NCBI RefSeq assembly: GCF_000512895.1 | Contig: NZ_CP007033.1 | Span: 2,219,001 to 2,283,000 of the forward strand | Direction of reading: 5' to 3' | Length of the DNA stretch: 64,000 bases | From: Dehalobacter restrictus DSM 9455 | Lineage (GTDB): Bacteria; Bacillota; Desulfitobacteriia; Desulfitobacteriales; Syntrophobotulaceae | Part shown: positions 8,285 through 16,735 of the stretch, piece by piece | Layout: each line of letters opens with the position of its first letter | How positions within the stretch are numbered: position 1 is the stretch's first letter | Made by a program: the position numbers and the translations under genes | Notes under the pieces: model-generated | The model's input: only the letters and a program-made list of their open reading frames with translations | The model's database searches: none | What the model was told of the DNA's origin: nothing

Positions 8285-9100
8285 TTATGAGAATCCGATA
8301 TAAGCGGCCATCCTGCCGGTTATCCCTTCTCTCCTGTAAGAAAAGAATTCCCCGGCATGACAAGATGTGCACATTTGAGCGGTCGATATATTCTCTGCAC
8401 GAATTCCGGCGGAGATCAACAACTGACGGTTTGCTTCCTGTAAATCCAGACTGTACTCACCCGGTTCCGTTTCCGAAAGCACGGAAGGTTCGTTCCATTT
8501 TTCTCGAAATATTGAAGCGACGGAATCTCCAACGACATAACAGCACGGTCCGATGCAGGGGCCGATCGCGGCCAAACATTCTTCCGCATCAGCTCCAACT
8601 TGAATCATCCTGTTCACCATCTCTTGGACGATATTAGCTGCCGTTCCTCTCCAGCCGGCATGCGCAAGCCCGATGATTCTGCTGCGCGGATGAAAAAAGA
8701 AGACAGGCACACAATCCGCATAAAAAGTTAGCAACCCTACATCCTGCGCTGTAAGCATTCCATCGCAGGATGGCAGCGCCGATACCAAATCCTGCATACC
8801 CCTGCCCCGGTCTTTTTCTGTTACAAACCGTACAGCAGTGCCGTGAACCTGTTCAGCGGTGACACAGTCTTCTGGTGAACGCCCTATTCCGGCCAGAAAT
8901 ATCCGTCTATTATGTAAAACATCATCAATCGTATCACCGACATGCAAAGCCAGATTCAAAGAGGAATAAGGCGGGCTGCCGACGCCCCCGTCCCTGGTCG
9001 AGAACACGGCGGTTACTCCGTGAAGGGACCATTTAGGAATTTTCAGGTAAGCCAGCCCGCCGACCGTTTGTCTTTCCCATGCCATATGATTATACCTCAT
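8285..9100 (-). CDS. pgeF: Peptidoglycan editing factor / purine nucleoside phosphorylase (YfiH/YlmD, laccase-domain)
   Basis: A 271-residue COG1496 protein. Motifs in order: STRDGGVG, SLNLALHVGD, TAEQVHG, CDGMLTAQDVGLLTFYADCVPVFFF, GLAHAGWRGT, IGPCIGPCCYVVG and a final GRMAAYIGFS. The conserved His/Cys residues bind metal. The family acts on purine nucleosides (phosphorylase/deaminase) and limits misincorporation into peptidoglycan precursors. Three starts are possible: TTG at 9109, ATG at 9100, or ATG at 9085, which has GAGG nine bases before it. Part of the ylm operon upstream of the HlyD-like gene. Confidence 0.92.
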   Translation of the reverse strand: MRYNHMAWERQTVGGLAYLKIPKWSLHGVTAVFSTRDGGVGSPPYSSLNLALHVGDTIDDVLHNRRIFLAGIGRSPEDCVTAEQVHGTAVRFVTEKDRGRGMQDLVSALPSCDGMLTAQDVGLLTFYADCVPVFFFHPRSRIIGLAHAGWRGTAANIVQEMVNRMIQVGADAEECLAAIGPCIGPCCYVVGDSVASIFREKWNEPSVLSETEPGEYSLDLQEANRQLLISAGIRAENISTAQMCTSCHAGEFFSYRREGITGRMAAYIGFS

Positions 9101-9172
9101 TGCAGTCAAACCTTAAATCATCTCTATCTATTATATCGAAAAAAACCTTTGAATACAGCTCTTTTACAATTT

Positions 9173-9430
9173 TTAATAGTTGATATTGATTAAATCCCTG
9201 CCGTCGACCAGGATTACATCAATACCGATCTTGATCACTTTTTCCCAAGGAACAAATACGTCGCCCGCCTTCCCACTGCCAAAGAAGCCTTTCGCCCGGG
9301 AGGAAGCCATGATAACGATGCCTTTCACAATTCCTTTTTCCAAATCCAGATCAAGGTCGATGACCGGCCCTAAGCGCCGCCCGTCCTCTATATTGATAAT
9401 ATCGAGTACCCTCAATTCAGAGACTCTCAT
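9173..9430 (-). CDS. ylmC: YlmC/YmxH family PRC-barrel sporulation protein
   Basis: An 85-residue single PRC-barrel domain protein, MRVSELRVLDIINIEDGRRLGPVIDLDLDLE ... VFVPWEKVIKIGIDVILV. The family is conserved in endospore formers, with its gene next to sigG, and is sporulation-associated; the biochemical role is not known. The ATG at 9430 has GAGGAGGGG about 7 bases upstream. A longer frame to 9481 would place the strong ribosome site inside the gene, so it was not chosen. That ribosome site is buried in a hairpin (see the separate entry). Confidence 0.88.
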   Translation of the reverse strand: MRVSELRVLDIINIEDGRRLGPVIDLDLDLEKGIVKGIVIMASSRAKGFFGSGKAGDVFVPWEKVIKIGIDVILVDGRDLININY

Positions 9431-9437
9431 GGCAAAG

Positions 9438-9471
9438 CCCCTCCTCTCACTTACTATCATATGAGGAGGGG
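9438..9471 (-). promoter_or_regulatory. Hairpin sequestering the ylmC ribosome-binding site
   Basis: On the minus-strand RNA, CCCCTCCTC (9471-9463) can pair perfectly with GAGGAGGGG (9446-9438), a 9-bp GC-rich stem with a 16-base loop. The 3' arm is the ylmC Shine-Dalgarno sequence. No T-run follows, so it does not look like a terminator. Translational control of ylmC is inferred. Confidence 0.55.
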
Positions 9472-9499
9472 TTGCAATCATGACATATTTGAATTGAAT

Positions 9500-10273
9500 T
9501 TAGACATGCTTGCGCATATACTTCAGAGCTGCCTTTTCCAGGCGGGAAACCTGGGCCTGGGATATCCCAATTTCTTCGGCCACTTCCATCTGGGTTTTAC
9601 CCTGGAAGAAGCGCAGTGAGATAATCTTCTTTTCCCTTTCTCCGAGTTTGCCCATACCTTCCTTGATCGAAAGTGATTCCAACCAAAGTTTGTCCGACTG
9701 TTTGTCATCACCGATCTGATCCATGACAAAAATCGGATCGCCACCGTCATGATAGATCGGTTCAAAAAGCGACACAGGTTCCTGGATCGCATCGAGCGCA
9801 AAAATAACATCTTCGTGAGAGATTTCCAGTTTCTCGGCAATCTCATTGATTGTCGGCTCCCGCGAGCACTCGGACGCCAGCTTATCCCGAACCTGTAGGG
9901 CTTTATAGGCGATATCCCGTAAAGATCTGCTGACTCTGATCGGATTGTTATCCCTTAAATAGCGCCGTATCTCCCCGATAATCATTGGGACAGCGTAGGT
10001 AGAAAACTTGACGTTCTGACCAAGATCAAAATTGTCGATCGCCTTCATCAAGCCGATACAGCCTACCTGAAAAAGGTCGTCCACATGCTCCCCTCTATTG
10101 CTGAACCGCTGAATCACGCTGAGCACCAGGCGAAGGTTTCCCCGGACTAGTTGTTCGCGAGCCGACTTGTCCCCGGCCTGAAATTTCAAAAACAGTTCTT
10201 TCATCTTGGCACCACTTAAGACGGGCAGTTTGGACGTATTCACTCCGCAGATCTCAACCTTGTTTAAGACCAT
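9500..10273 (-). CDS. sigG: RNA polymerase sporulation sigma factor sigma-G
   Basis: A 257-residue sigma-70 family factor directing late forespore transcription. It begins VLNKVEICGVNTSKLPVL, nearly the same as Bacillus SigG. Region 2 (NLRLVLSVIQRF, VDDLFQVGCIGLMKAIDNFD, VKFSTYAVPMIIGEIRRYLRDNNPIRVSRS) and region 4 (FFQGKTQMEVAEEIGISQAQVSRLEK) are intact. Start ATG at 10273 with GGAGGG six bases upstream; a longer frame to 10357 is not supported. It lies downstream of spoIIGA-sigE, the conserved order. It is expected to be sigma-F and sigma-G dependent. Confidence 0.97.
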   Translation of the reverse strand: MVLNKVEICGVNTSKLPVLSGAKMKELFLKFQAGDKSAREQLVRGNLRLVLSVIQRFSNRGEHVDDLFQVGCIGLMKAIDNFDLGQNVKFSTYAVPMIIGEIRRYLRDNNPIRVSRSLRDIAYKALQVRDKLASECSREPTINEIAEKLEISHEDVIFALDAIQEPVSLFEPIYHDGGDPIFVMDQIGDDKQSDKLWLESLSIKEGMGKLGEREKKIISLRFFQGKTQMEVAEEIGISQAQVSRLEKAALKYMRKHV

Positions 10274-10353
10274 TAAAATACCCTCCAGATGTGGTTTTTC
10301 ATGGTTATTCTCTGGAGAGTATGCCCTGACAGCAGACAAGTTATTCCAAATCG

Positions 10354-11091
10354 TCATTCCAACCGGACAAATTCTTTCCGCAGCCTGCGTATGATGCGCT
10401 TTTCGAGTCTGGATATGTATGATTGCGAGATCCCGAGGCGGTCAGCCACCTCCTTTTGCGTCTTTTCTTCGCATCCGCCCATGCCGAATCTAAGCTCCAT
10501 GATCAGTTTTTCCCGCTCACTTAGACTGCCCATTGCGAGGTCCAGCAGCTGCCTGTCGACTTCCTCTTCAATCGGGCGCGAGATGATATCGTTCTCGGTT
10601 CCCAGTACATCGGACAGAAGCAGCTCATTGCCGTCCCAGTCGATATTCAGAGGTTCATCGAAAGAAACCTCTGTCCTTATTTTATTATTTCTGCGCAGAT
10701 ACATCAGAATTTCATTTTCAATACAGCGGGAAGCGTAAGTGGCCAGCTTGATTTTCTTGGCGGGATCAAAGGTATTGACCGCTTTAATCAAACCGATCGT
10801 CCCGATCGAGACCAAATCCTCGATACCGATTCCCGTGTTCTCAAATTTGCGGGAGATATAAACAACCAGTCTTAGGTTGCGCTCGATCAACATATCTTTC
10901 ACCGAAAGGTCCCCATGCTCGAGTCTCGTGATCAGATATTCCTCTTCTTCCAGTCGCAGCGGGGGCGGCAGGGCTTCGCTGCTGCCGACATAAAAGACCT
11001 CCCTTACCCGATGCAGTTTCAGGAACAAAAAAATTAATTTTCTCTTAAATGCTGACATAACTACCCTATAGTACTGTTTGATGCGGTTCAT
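10354..11091 (-). CDS. sigE: RNA polymerase sporulation sigma factor sigma-E (pro-sigma-E)
   Basis: A 245-residue mother-cell sigma factor made as an inactive membrane-associated precursor. The N-terminal pro-sequence is basic/hydrophobic (residues 1-30) and leads to [13 protein letters not shown], the processing region recognised by SpoIIGA. Region 2 ([38 protein letters not shown]) and region 4 ([27 protein letters not shown]) follow. Its ATG overlaps the spoIIGA stop by one base (TGATG), so protease and substrate are translationally coupled. Confidence 0.97.
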   Translation of the reverse strand: MNRIKQYYRVVMSAFKRKLIFLFLKLHRVREVFYVGSSEALPPPLRLEEEEYLITRLEHGDLSVKDMLIERNLRLVVYISRKFENTGIGIEDLVSIGTIGLIKAVNTFDPAKKIKLATYASRCIENEILMYLRRNNKIRTEVSFDEPLNIDWDGNELLLSDVLGTENDIISRPIEEEVDRQLLDLAMGSLSEREKLIMELRFGMGGCEEKTQKEVADRLGISQSYISRLEKRIIRRLRKEFVRLE

Positions 11092-11984
11092 CAGGCGATC
11101 TCCTCCTTGCCAACTGGCTTTTGAATATGTTCCGGATGCAGCAGGGCCACAAATTTACCTTCCGAGTTCAGACCATGCGGGACCAAGGCGGCGGTAACGG
11201 CATGTTCCCATACCTTTTCCCCCTGACGGATCTTAACAGATCCGAGCCGGATTCCCGGCAGCCAGGTCTGGCCATTGATTCCCCTGGCGGAAATAAACAC
11301 CATTTTTTGTATACAGGGGTCTTCACTATTCCAGATATAAGTCCAGGGGTTGGCACTTTCCCGCCAGGGCATAAGCAGAAACCTTTGAATTCCTTCCGGC
11401 AGGGCCTGGGCCACAGCTTTTTCTTCCACAACCATCACAGGTGTCCCGGTCAGCGGATCCCGCAGTTCGTTTCCGGTATCCAGCAGTGCCTTAATCTGTG
11501 CCTGCCGTCCATTTTCAAAAGACAGCTCAACCTCGTAGCATACATTATCGAGAAATAACGTCGTTTTTTGGATTCTCTCCCAGACCCGGCAGCCTGCGGT
11601 CAGAATCAGGGCAATCACAGGCAGGACCCATAAATCCTTTAAAGCCAGCCCTGTGCCTTCCAGCCCAAGCCAACCCGCCAGCGCATAATAGATTCCGGCG
11701 CTTAAGGATGCCAGAAGGCTGAAATACAGGAGTCCTTTAGCCAGGTCAAGGATTGTTCTGGTTTTCAAAGCTACTGCGACCATGCCGACAGGAATCAGGA
11801 TTCTGGAAACAGCGATGACCCACGAGGGACCAAAGATGATGAATACAATTGGCAGCTCGCCAAGAAGAACTGCTCCCAGTAGATTTCGAACCTGAATCTT
11901 TTTTCGAAGCAGATGGGCCGTAAAAACCAACAAAAAAGCATCCATAGCCCCATTGATGAACAGAATAATATCCAGGTAGACCAT
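11091..11984 (-). CDS. spoIIGA: Sporulation sigma-E processing peptidase SpoIIGA
   Basis: A 297-residue membrane aspartic protease. Five hydrophobic helices occupy about residues 1-150. The C-terminal cytoplasmic half carries the retroviral-like active site [22 protein letters not shown]. It cleaves pro-sigma-E in the mother cell after a signal from the forespore protein SpoIIR. Length agrees with the family (about 300). First gene of the spoIIG operon, overlapping sigE by one base. Confidence 0.96.
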   Translation of the reverse strand: MVYLDIILFINGAMDAFLLVFTAHLLRKKIQVRNLLGAVLLGELPIVFIIFGPSWVIAVSRILIPVGMVAVALKTRTILDLAKGLLYFSLLASLSAGIYYALAGWLGLEGTGLALKDLWVLPVIALILTAGCRVWERIQKTTLFLDNVCYEVELSFENGRQAQIKALLDTGNELRDPLTGTPVMVVEEKAVAQALPEGIQRFLLMPWRESANPWTYIWNSEDPCIQKMVFISARGINGQTWLPGIRLGSVKIRQGEKVWEHAVTAALVPHGLNSEGKFVALLHPEHIQKPVGKEEIA

Positions 11985-12023
11985 ACCCGAAATCCTTTCT
12001 GCGCGAAGTCATTTCATTAACAA

Positions 12024-12057
12024 ATTATACCTCTGCACAGAGAGAAATCCTGTCGCT
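12024..12057 (-). promoter_or_regulatory. Candidate Spo0A-activated promoter of spoIIGA-sigE
   Basis: Minus strand: a perfect -10 TATAAT (12024-12029) lies 40 bases before the spoIIGA start. At the usual 17-base distance there is no -35 box. At 21 bases there is GCGACA (12051-12056), within AGCGACA, a 5-of-7 match to the 0A box TTCGACA. The Bacillus spoIIG promoter is known for a similarly stretched spacer with an overlapping 0A box, so the resemblance is suggestive. Confidence 0.5.
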
Positions 12058-12247
12058 TTACGTGGGCTTGGGATGCGATTTTTTTGGCTAAGGGAATACA
12101 GATTATGGGGGATATTTGGTTATTTTTTCTTTTCCGGGGTATCAGCCTTGCCCAAAGCACCCCGCTTGCACGTTCTCGCAGCTGCTCGCTCTAATCCTCG
12201 CTGACGTGCCAAACCTCTGGGATTCAATGTATGTGGTCGCTAAATTA

Positions 12248-12267
12248 ACCACCAGCATATTGGTGGT
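12248..12267 (-). terminator. Weak candidate terminator after the peptidoglycan-binding gene
   Basis: Stem ACCACCA / TGGTGGT with a 6-base loop, 30 bases beyond the stop codon of the gene at 12297. On the minus strand it is followed by TTAATTTAG, only a weak T-tract. Confidence 0.4.
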
Positions 12268-12296
12268 AGTTCGTTAAATATTAACGTTTGTGGAAA

Positions 12297-12749
12297 TTAC
12301 GTCGTCTTGCGGCGGATTACCTGATCTAAAGCTGTAAAAGTCTGAGGTCCCGCAATCCCATCTTGGGTAAGTCCATAATTTCTTTGGAAAGCAATCACAG
12401 CTTCCCTGGTCTTAGGCCCGAATACTCCATCATCCATTCCTGGGTCATAGCCGAGTTCTTTAAGGATTGACTGCAGTGTAGCAACTTCCGGACCTCGGGA
12501 ACCGACTTTGAGAAAAGCAGGTTCAGTAAGGGTCCTGTTCAAAGCTGCTATAGTTGCCGGACCTACAATTCCGTCCCGTACCAGCCCGTTATTTTGCTGA
12601 AAGGCCATTACTGTTGATTGGGTACGGGGACCAAAGATACCATCCGGATTCCCCGGATTATAACCCAGTTCGATCAGTGCAATTTGCAGCTGTCTGACGT
12701 CATTGCCACGCATCTCTAGCTTGAGAGTTCTAGTTAACCGAAGGCTCAT
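12297..12749 (-). CDS. Tandem peptidoglycan-binding (PG_binding_1) domain protein
   Basis: A 150-residue protein made of two PG_binding_1 repeats: residues about 12-72 (GNDVRQLQIALIELGYNPGNPDGIFGPRTQ) and 84-143 (GPEVATLQSILKELGYDPGMDDGVFGPKTREAVIAFQ). No signal peptide, membrane helix or catalytic domain is visible, so it may be a spore-coat/cortex component or be released by lysis (inference). It has GAGGGGG about 8 bases before its ATG. Single gene with its own flanking gaps, next to the sporulation block. Confidence 0.85.
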   Translation of the reverse strand: MSLRLTRTLKLEMRGNDVRQLQIALIELGYNPGNPDGIFGPRTQSTVMAFQQNNGLVRDGIVGPATIAALNRTLTEPAFLKVGSRGPEVATLQSILKELGYDPGMDDGVFGPKTREAVIAFQRNYGLTQDGIAGPQTFTALDQVIRRKTT

Positions 12750-13089
12750 TGAAGCTACCCCCTCGTAATTATCCTTATATTTTCTAGTAAGTTCTGGGCA
12801 TTATCGTTTTTATAAGCTTACCACCATCTTATGTTTTCTTAGGGTGACTATGTGAAAAAGGCCTGTCCCAGAATCTGAGGCGCCTCAGATTCTGGGACAG
12901 GCCTGGCGGTGGTGAGTGGGTATCTGTAATTTGCTATGTTGTGCCGGTATTCTTCCGGAGTCGTTTTCTTTTAAGAGCCTGATCAGTCTTTCGGCAGTTT
13001 TCTGAGTTAATGAGGATAGCAAAAAAGACGCCTTATTTGAGACGCCTTCAGCATTAAATAGACCAACTTTTATGATTAAAAGTCGGTGT
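12750..13089. other. 340-base intergenic region downstream of ftsZ
   Basis: It contains the 46-bp perfect palindrome at 12859-12904. A long minus-strand open stretch (about 12890-13080) without a good start shows short transposase-like residues (TPEEYRHNIANY). There is a hairpin around ACTTTTA / TAAAAGT (13066-13083) just after ftsZ. No confident gene. Confidence 0.5.
12859..12904 (-). terminator. 46-bp perfect spacerless palindrome, probable terminator
   Basis: Bases 12859-12881 are exactly complementary to 12882-12904 (23 pairs, no mismatch). The left half starts AGGCCTGTCCCAG and ends CTGAGGC. On the minus strand it is followed by TTTTTCAC, so it can end transcripts coming from ftsZ. The arm is far longer than an ordinary terminator stem. 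Confidence 0.7.
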
Positions 13090-14154
13090 TTATCTTTTAT
13101 ACTTCAGGAAATTCGGGATATCCACGTGATCCTTGAATGGATTGAAGTCATCCATCTTGGCTGTTTCCTGTGGGTTCTTTACTTTTTTGACAAAGCTGGA
13201 CCGCTGGTCAAAGCCTGTGGCGATGACCGTTACCCGGACATCATCTTTTAGGTTTTCATCAATGACTGCACCGAAGATAATGTTGGCCTCCTGATCGGCT
13301 GCTTCACCGACAATCTCGGAAGCTTCGTTGACTTCAAGCAGGGTCAGGCTTGGACCGCCGGTGATATTCAGCAGAACACCCTTCGCGCCTTCAATCGAGG
13401 TTTCAAGCAGCGGACTCGAAATCGCCTTGCGGGCGGCATCGACCGCTCTGTTTTCTCCGGAAGCCTGTCCAATACCCATCAGTGCCGAACCGGTATCGGA
13501 CATGATGGTCTTGACATCGGCAAAGTCAAGATTGATAAGTCCCGGAATAGTGATCAGGTTGGAAATTCCCTGTACGCCTTGCAGCAGTACGTCATCTGCA
13601 ATGCTGAAGGCTTCCTGGACCGTCGTATGTTTATCGACAACCTGCAAGAGTCTGTCATTTGGAATGGTAATCAGCGTATCAACCTTTTCCTTCAGTTCAA
13701 GGATTCCTCTTTCAGCCTGCATGGCTCTTTTGCGTCCCTCGAACGAGAAAGGCCTTGTAACAACGCCGACTGTCAAGGCTCCAATTTCCCTGGCGATCTC
13801 GGCAACAACGGGTGCAGCTCCCGTTCCTGTGCCCCCGCCCATACCGGCGGCAACGAAAACCATATCGGCACCGAGCAGCGCTTTGGCAATCTCGTCGCGG
13901 CTCTCTTCGGCCGCACTGTGACCGATCTCCGGATTAGCTCCTGCACCGAGTCCTTTGGTGAGTTTAATGCCGATTTGTATTTTTTCAGCTGCTCTGGACA
14001 TTTGAAGCGCCTGAGCATCTGTATTCAGCCCGATGAACTCTACTCCTTTAAGACCAACGGAAATCATTCTGTTTACGGCATTGTTTCCGCCGCCGCCGAC
14101 TCCTATTACCTTGATCCGTGCAAACTGCATCTCATCACTAATGAATTCGAGCAT
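13090..14154 (-). CDS. ftsZ: Cell division protein FtsZ
   Basis: A 354-residue tubulin-like GTPase that forms the division ring. The N-terminal GTP-binding part has [15 protein letters not shown] and the tubulin signature [19 protein letters not shown]. The T7 loop [11 protein letters not shown] and [12 protein letters not shown] follow. The C-terminal linker is short and ends in the conserved tail [10 protein letters not shown] that binds SepF/FtsA/EzrA-type partners. Last gene of the dcw cluster. There is a 152-base gap before it, where many relatives have ftsA. Confidence 0.98.
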   Translation of the reverse strand: MLEFISDEMQFARIKVIGVGGGGNNAVNRMISVGLKGVEFIGLNTDAQALQMSRAAEKIQIGIKLTKGLGAGANPEIGHSAAEESRDEIAKALLGADMVFVAAGMGGGTGTGAAPVVAEIAREIGALTVGVVTRPFSFEGRKRAMQAERGILELKEKVDTLITIPNDRLLQVVDKHTTVQEAFSIADDVLLQGVQGISNLITIPGLINLDFADVKTIMSDTGSALMGIGQASGENRAVDAARKAISSPLLETSIEGAKGVLLNITGGPSLTLLEVNEASEIVGEAADQEANIIFGAVIDENLKDDVRVTVIATGFDQRSSFVKKVKNPQETAKMDDFNPFKDHVDIPNFLKYKR

Positions 14155-14306
14155 CTTTTCCCCTGCCTCTCCTTATTCTAGTCCTCATCTATTGGTTATG
14201 TTTTTCCGATGCAAACGGTTAATCGTCAACCCAACTATATGAGTTCGAGATGAGAAACTATTACTCCTCTTTTTCCGTCATAATATTTAAATTTTTTTGA
14301 TTCCAA

Positions 14307-14651
14307 TCAGGTTTTATGATATCTATTAATGATATGTCGGCGAACAATACTGATGTTTTGGAATAATCTGGTGCCAAAGGCCACCACGGCAGCAAGATAC
14401 AGGTCTACGCCTATTCTGTCCCCGATAAATGCCAGCAAGCTGGCCATAATGATATTGACAATAAAACCGCTGAGGAAGATCGTGCTGTCGAAATGATCTT
14501 CCTGATAGGATCTTATGCCGCCCATGACTGAGTCCAGTGCACCTAAAATCGCCACTGAAAAGTATTTGGTATAATCAACCGGAATACTAAACGGACTTAC
14601 AAACCCAATGAACAGTCCAATAATTAATCCGAAAACCGGCAGCAGCCACAT
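14307..14651 (-). CDS. sbp: Small basic protein Sbp (YlxV, DUF1290)
   Basis: A 114-residue protein with three hydrophobic helices and the family segment FSVAILGALDSVMGGIRSYQEDHFDSTIFLSGFIVN. Ends in a basic tail (RRHIINRYHKT). Found in Firmicutes and Actinobacteria between divIB/ftsQ and ftsZ; its function is not established. It starts 13 bases after the ftsQ stop. Confidence 0.9.
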   Translation of the reverse strand: MWLLPVFGLIIGLFIGFVSPFSIPVDYTKYFSVAILGALDSVMGGIRSYQEDHFDSTIFLSGFIVNIIMASLLAFIGDRIGVDLYLAAVVAFGTRLFQNISIVRRHIINRYHKT

Positions 14652-14664
14652 GATCTATCCCTCG

Positions 14665-15390
14665 CTATCTTCCTAAAACAGGTTTCCCTGCAGTTAAATC
14701 GATATATTTAATTGCTTTTTCAACTGTTTTGTATTCTTCACTGTTTAACAATTCCTGAAGCAGCTTCAGCTTTTCTGTAAACTCGGCGTCAAATCCTATT
14801 TTCACTTCAATGCCGGAGGTCATATAAAGGCTTATTTGCCCGTCCGTTGTACTGTGAACCTCTCCAATCAGCGGCAGAAGTTCCGCAGGGGCTTGTCCCA
14901 GCAAAAGAAGGGCTTTGTTCAGATTCACATTGTTAATCTTTTGCCCAGGCCCGATTGTTTCAGGGACTTCGATTCCGGTCAGCACTGGGTTGTCTTCCGC
15001 GGGCCAGGAATCATAAAACTTCAGAATGACGCCATGAAGATCCACGACGACAACCCCGTCACCAGTTAAGATCATTGCGACCGGAACACGTTCCTGTACT
15101 TTGACCACCAGCGTTGCCGGTAGTTCTTTTTTTACCTGCACCTGATCAATCAGCGGGTGCAGCTTGACCTTCATCGCCAGGGCTTCGCTATCGGTCAAAA
15201 AAATATTCTCACCCTTTACTGTTCCCAAAAGCTGTAATACTTCATTCGCGGTGACATTGCTTAATCCTTCTGTCCTGACTTCCTTCACGTTAAAAAAATC
15301 TGATTTGGAAAACATATAAAATCCTACAGCAATGAGACAGATCAAAGCCGCTGCGTAGATCCAAAATGTATTTGATCTGGTTTGAGCCAA
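14665..15390 (-). CDS. ftsQ: Cell division protein FtsQ/DivIB
   Basis: A 241-residue bitopic protein: short cytoplasmic N-terminus, membrane helix at about 9-26 (FWIYAAALICLIAVGFYMF), POTRA domain (FFNVKEVRTEGLSNVTANEVLQLLGTVKGENIFLTD) and the FtsQ beta domain (VQVKKELPATLVVKVQERVPVAMI ... YIDLTAGKPVLGR). It links early and late division proteins with FtsL and DivIC. Lies between murA and sbp. Confidence 0.94.
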   Translation of the reverse strand: MAQTRSNTFWIYAAALICLIAVGFYMFSKSDFFNVKEVRTEGLSNVTANEVLQLLGTVKGENIFLTDSEALAMKVKLHPLIDQVQVKKELPATLVVKVQERVPVAMILTGDGVVVVDLHGVILKFYDSWPAEDNPVLTGIEVPETIGPGQKINNVNLNKALLLLGQAPAELLPLIGEVHSTTDGQISLYMTSGIEVKIGFDAEFTEKLKLLQELLNSEEYKTVEKAIKYIDLTAGKPVLGR

Positions 15391-15451
15391 AATCTTCCTC
15401 TCCTGCTCTCGTTTTATCTATTTTACATTATCCGCCTGGCAAGGTGCAACA

Positions 15452-16708
15452 CTATTGTTTGACAACCCGCTGTATTTTTGCTCCCAAAGCCCTGTATTTT
15501 TCCTTAAGATCTTCATAACCCCGGTCAATATGATCGATTCTCTCCAGAACCGTACCCTCTTCAGCAGCCAAAGCTGCCAAAAAGAGAGCTGCTCCAGCGC
15601 GCAAATCAGTTGCTTCCACAAACGCACCTTCGAGGTTGGGCCGGCCGTTAATAATTGCGGTTCTTCCCTCGACGGTGATTCTGGCACCCATCCGTCTCAA
15701 CTCAGCGACATGCTGGAAGCGGTTTTCGAAAATCGTCTCGGAAACAATACTTGTTCCGTCAGCAATCGTTAACAGTGCCAGGAACTGCGGCTGCATGTCG
15801 GTCGGGAATCCTGGGTAGACCAGCGTTTTAATTTCGAGCGCTTTAAACTGTCCTTTTTGGCGTACCCTGACGCTGTCTCCATAAGGAGTCACTTCAGCCC
15901 CCCCCTGGCGCAGTTTGGCAATAATGGGGCTGATATGTTCGGGAATCACGTTTTCCACCAGGATATCCCCGCCTGTCATGACAGCAGCGACCATATGCGT
16001 GCCGGCTTCTATCCTATCAGGGATAACGGTGTGTTCCGTACTCTTAAGTTTCGCAACGCCGTCGATGCGCAGGACGTGAGTCCCAGCCCCTCTGATCCTG
16101 GCTCCCATTTTATTCAGTAGATTTTGCAGGTCAACAATTTCCGGTTCTCTGGCCGCATTGCGGATGATGGTTGTGCCTTCGGTTAGAACCGCAGCCATCA
16201 TGATATTTTCCGTAGCCCCGACACTCGGGATATCCAGATAGACATCTCCGCCCCTGAGTTTCCCCGCTGTGGCCTCTATGTATCCATGTCTCTCTTCAAC
16301 ACGTACGCCGAGCTCCTGCAATCCTTTAATATGTTGATCCATCGGACGTGTCCCAATCGCACAGCCGCCCGGTCTGGATATTTTTACCCTTCCGTTTCGT
16401 GCGAGCATCGGGCCTAAAATCAAGTTGGATGCCCGCATTTTCCGCATTAACGCTTCATCGACAATGCAGTCATTCAGTGAAGAGGAATCAATGGTCAGTT
16501 CATTTGAGCTGAATTGTGTTTTACAGCCAAGGCTTTTCAGAACTTCGCCCATACAAAGGATATCTGTGAGATGAGGAATTCCTTGCAGTCCTGTTTTTCC
16601 ATCGGCCAGAATGGCGGCTGCCATGAGCGGCAGTGATGCGTTTTTTGCTCCGCTGGTCCGAATACTTCCCTCAAGTCTTTGTTTTCCCGTAATGACATAA
16701 CGATCCAT
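15452..16708 (-). CDS. murA: UDP-N-acetylglucosamine 1-carboxyvinyltransferase
   Basis: A 418-residue EPSP-synthase-like enzyme that adds enolpyruvate from PEP to UDP-GlcNAc, the first committed peptidoglycan step. The active-site loop SRPGGCAIGTRPMDQH contains the cysteine (about residue 116) attacked by fosfomycin. SGAKNASLPLMAA holds the conserved Lys-Asn. ATG at 16708 has GGAGGAG eight bases upstream; ATG two codons earlier is also possible. It sits between murB and ftsQ. Confidence 0.97.
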   Translation of the reverse strand: MDRYVITGKQRLEGSIRTSGAKNASLPLMAAAILADGKTGLQGIPHLTDILCMGEVLKSLGCKTQFSSNELTIDSSSLNDCIVDEALMRKMRASNLILGPMLARNGRVKISRPGGCAIGTRPMDQHIKGLQELGVRVEERHGYIEATAGKLRGGDVYLDIPSVGATENIMMAAVLTEGTTIIRNAAREPEIVDLQNLLNKMGARIRGAGTHVLRIDGVAKLKSTEHTVIPDRIEAGTHMVAAVMTGGDILVENVIPEHISPIIAKLRQGGAEVTPYGDSVRVRQKGQFKALEIKTLVYPGFPTDMQPQFLALLTIADGTSIVSETIFENRFQHVAELRRMGARITVEGRTAIINGRPNLEGAFVEATDLRAGAALFLAALAAEEGTVLERIDHIDRGYEDLKEKYRALGAKIQRVVKQ

Positions 16709-16735
16709 CGTCATGTCTCCTCCCCCTTTAGCCAA

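Larger units (their letters stand above)
11985..12296. other. 312-base intergenic region between spoIIGA and the peptidoglycan-binding gene
   Basis: It holds the spoIIGA promoter region (12024-12057). It also holds a stretch with GCACGT / ACGTGC arms about 30 bases apart (12158-12199) and a 7-bp hairpin ACCACCA / TGGTGGT (12248-12267). No open frame with a ribosome site was found. Confidence 0.6.

Noticed and set aside
12158-12199. GCACGT...ACGTGC inverted arms as a fourth member of the palindrome family
   Set aside because: Arms are only 6 bases, and the core shares just a CTCGCTGACG-like stretch with element B; too weak to include.
13021-13052. GACGCC repeats after ftsZ as a terminator
   Set aside because: The GACGCC units are direct, not inverted, so no stem can form.
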